From: Promethearchaeota archaeon
Lineage (GTDB): Archaea > Asgardarchaeota > Lokiarchaeia > Sigyniarchaeales > SOKP01
Assembly: GCA_019894815.1 (NCBI GenBank)
Contig: JAGXNU010000010.1
Coordinates: 1 to 23,369 of the forward strand
Length of the DNA stretch: 23,369 nucleotides
Direction: 5' to 3'
Shown here in pieces: positions 21,852 to 23,369 of the stretch. The translations under genes were made by a program, and so were the position numbers. Each line of letters begins with the position of its first letter. Position 1 is the stretch's first letter. The notes beneath the pieces are model-generated. The model was not told the DNA's origin. It made no database searches and worked only from the letters and a program-made list of their open reading frames with translations.

Positions 21852-23015
21852 TTGACTCCAATAGAAATCTTTTTATTTGTGACATCAATTTTGGTAGGTT
21901 ATGCATTAGGAAGTTTGAATCCAGGATATTTGATTGGTAGAATGAAGGGAATTGATATTCGAGAAATAGGGACAAGGAATCCAGGTACTTCAAATGTGTG
22001 GCATTCATTAGGTAAAAAATATGGTATTTTAACAGCCGCTTATGATATATTTAAAAGCCTCATTGCTTGTATTATCACTATTTATGTTTTAGGAGTGAGT
22101 TATTACTATGCACAATTTAGTGGATTAATGGCGATAATCGGGCATTGTTTTCCATTCTACCTTAAATTTCGAGGCGGAAAAGGAGTAGCAGCAGCAATAG
22201 GAATGTTGCCTTATTATGTATCCATGTACATGTCTACATCTGATCCTTATGATTTTACAATGATTTATCTTGTTTTGTTCTTGCTCCCCATCGCATTGTT
22301 ATTTATTTATATAACCCGTTTGCTAAGCATGCTTGCGTTGATAATGTTTCCCATTTTAGGATATGCTTGTTATGTGTATTATCCTGGAAACGAGTTTAAT
22401 ATTTTCTTTATAATCGTTTTAGCATTTCTGGTTGGGTTTGTGACCTACAGCGCTGTAATCAACAAGAAGTTCCCTCTGAAGGATAAAATCTTTAAAAATG
22501 ATTGGCTAAGGATGATCCTCCGATTATTAACCATCTTTTTCTTGATATTCTACGATGTTTTTTCCAAAGCAATTTCATTGTATATAATAATTTCATTTGC
22601 ATTTTTGTTTATCTCACTTGATTTTCGCAGGAAAGAAGAAACTATGAAATTTTCATCAAATAGCATTTACACGGTAGCATTTTTTATTACGGTGTTAGTT
22701 TTTCCTCGGGAAATTGCTTTTAGTGCTACAATATTTCTGATTTTTGGCGATATATTTAGAAAGATTTTTGGATTAGGGTTCGGTCACCACAAACTATTAG
22801 ATAAAACCGTTGAAGGAACGTTAGCTTATGCTGGATGTGCGTGTTTATGTGGATATGTGCTTTATACGTTATTAGGTATCTCTCCAGTTATATTGATTTT
22901 TGGTGGTATTGCAGCTCCCATTACTGAACTATTATCAATCGAGATGAATGATAATTTTACAGTGCCAATTATTAGTGGTGCAGTAATGCACGCCGCGATG
23001 CTGGTTGGTCTTTGA
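21852..23015 (+). CDS. PlsY-type acyltransferase fused to dolichol/phytol-kinase-like domain (copy 2)
   Basis: A 387-residue paralogue of the preceding gene, collinear throughout. PlsY motifs are GSLNPGYLIGRMKGIDIREI then GTRNPGTSN (20-48), YDIFKS (64-69) and GHCFPFYLKFRGGKGVAAAIG (97-117, with the canonical GGKGVA that copy 1 has as GGQGVA). Kinase-like motifs are FGDIFRKIFG (298-307), DKTVEGTLAYAG (317-328) and EMNDNFTVPIISG (364-376). The start is TTG 21852 with GGTGA at 21843-21847 just upstream. The second codon block (TPIEIFLFVTS) aligns with EPLEILLSITI of copy 1. A linker region of about 20 residues present in copy 1 (about 255-275) is shortened here. The GDT of copy 1 is GDI here, so kinase chemistry may differ. 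The pair probably arose by tandem duplication and diverged, perhaps for different acyl donors or acceptors. Confidence 0.85.
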   Translation: MTPIEIFLFVTSILVGYALGSLNPGYLIGRMKGIDIREIGTRNPGTSNVWHSLGKKYGILTAAYDIFKSLIACIITIYVLGVSYYYAQFSGLMAIIGHCFPFYLKFRGGKGVAAAIGMLPYYVSMYMSTSDPYDFTMIYLVLFLLPIALLFIYITRLLSMLALIMFPILGYACYVYYPGNEFNIFFIIVLAFLVGFVTYSAVINKKFPLKDKIFKNDWLRMILRLLTIFFLIFYDVFSKAISLYIIISFAFLFISLDFRRKEETMKFSSNSIYTVAFFITVLVFPREIAFSATIFLIFGDIFRKIFGLGFGHHKLLDKTVEGTLAYAGCACLCGYVLYTLLGISPVILIFGGIAAPITELLSIEMNDNFTVPIISGAVMHAAMLVGL

Positions 23016-23245
23016 GTATTTAGATCATTTTATCATTTCTACTATTATACTACTATTATTAAAAAATCTAAAAAGTTGATTTCTTTCTTATTGCTAATAA
23101 AATAGGTTCCCTCAGTGAGAAAATTCTAAAAATGTGCATGCCACAAGCAAAGGTTACTAAATACGCGAAGGCGCACCAAATAAAATATTAACTAATATGG
23201 TTAATATATATATAATAATTACATTTTTGGCGAAAATGATATAAA
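23016..23245 (+). other. Intergenic stretch with TATA box for the LRR gene
   Basis: T-rich sequence just after the PlsY-kinase tandem may terminate it. A TATA-like run (about 23204-23214) lies 30-40 bp before ATG 23246. Nothing else was recognised. Confidence 0.45.
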
Positions 23246-23369
23246 ATGGTTTTTATAACCTTTAGAGATAAAGTATACAATGTTAAAAATGCGAAATTAA
23301 CATTAATAAATATAGGAATTAGTAGTATATCTGAATTAAAGGGACTTGAACATCTTCCCGCTTTAAAGG
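23246..23369 (+). CDS. Leucine-rich-repeat protein, 5' end only
   Basis: ATG 23246 opens a frame that runs off the window. It begins MVFITFRDKVYNVKNAKLTL and continues through NIGISSISELKGLEHLPALK. Spacing of Leu and Ile around Asn or Gly, with GL-LPALK at the end, is the start of a leucine-rich-repeat array of the SDS22-like type, which forms protein-binding solenoids and is common in Asgard genomes. Only 41 residues are visible, so length, repeat number and any other domain are unknown. It has its own TATA-like box with a short leader. Confidence 0.6.
   Translation, partial: MVFITFRDKVYNVKNAKLTLINIGISSISELKGLEHLPALK

Noticed and set aside
20563..23015. C-terminal half as CDP-archaeol synthase (CarS)
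   Set aside because: The GDxFxK, KTVEG and NDN(I/F)TVP blocks fit the dolichol/phytol kinase group better; CarS remains a distant alternative because the folds are related.
1..23369. tRNA, rRNA, CRISPR array, insertion sequence or integrase
   Set aside because: No T-loop-like GGTTCGA consensus in a cloverleaf context, no rRNA blocks, no transposase motifs and no regular spaced repeats were found by eye on either strand.

Overview
The window reads as part of an Asgard archaeon, most like a Lokiarchaeia-type lineage. It is AT-rich. Archaeal markers are a TFB (TFIIB) gene, a geranylgeranyl-reductase-family flavoprotein, an EMC3/DUF106-like protein, and TATA boxes about 25-28 bp before start codons (leaderless genes mixed with Shine-Dalgarno genes). 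Eukaryote-like content is a two-domain gelsolin protein, a longin-like small protein, tail-anchored and long coiled-coil proteins, a dual-specificity-type phosphatase and a leucine-rich-repeat start. The lineage is inferred from gene content only. Bases 1-24 are a residual Nextera (Tn5) adapter, so the left edge is a contig end and the first gene is cut artificially.

Layout. 25-1690 (minus): truncated LysE-type exporter, tail-anchored coiled-coil protein, and a small membrane protein broken by one in-frame stop. 1786-4266 (plus): PLP aminotransferase, then gelsolin-zinc-ribbon protein. 4414-5655 (minus): long coiled-coil protein convergent with the gelsolin gene. 7247-5785 (minus): operon of EMC3-like insertase, zinc-ribbon protein and GtrA-like membrane protein. 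8447-7350 (minus): radical SAM enzyme. 8953-8633 (minus): short protein with the same type of C-terminal zinc ribbon as the gelsolin protein. 11861-9078 (minus): phosphatase plus a large EF-G-like GTPase fused to a YqgF/RuvC-like RNase H domain. 16253-11908 (minus): redox operon of GlpA-type dehydrogenase, FAD/NAD oxidoreductase, DUF1667 protein and geranylgeranyl-reductase-like flavoprotein. 17252-16433 (minus): longin-like and tail-anchored proteins. 17449-18729 (plus): LarA-type nickel racemase. 19322-20266 (plus): divergent TFB. 20563-23015 (plus): two tandem paralogues fusing a PlsY-type acyltransferase to a dolichol/phytol-kinase-like domain. 23246-end (plus): start of an LRR protein.

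Two things stand out as possibly undescribed. (1) The tandem PlsY-kinase fusions lie about 4 kb from a glycerol-3-phosphate-dehydrogenase-type operon that also carries a geranylgeranyl-reductase homologue. This is a glycerophospholipid gene set relevant to the archaeal/bacterial lipid divide. (2) The EF-G-like GTPase fused to a YqgF-like nuclease fold keeps all GTPase motifs and three candidate catalytic acidic residues, which suggests a ribosome- or RNA-directed GTPase-nuclease. Also notable: two genes (DUF1667 and LarA) have conserved N-termini that extend upstream of any ATG, GTG or TTG, which implies AUU-type starts or sequence errors at both.
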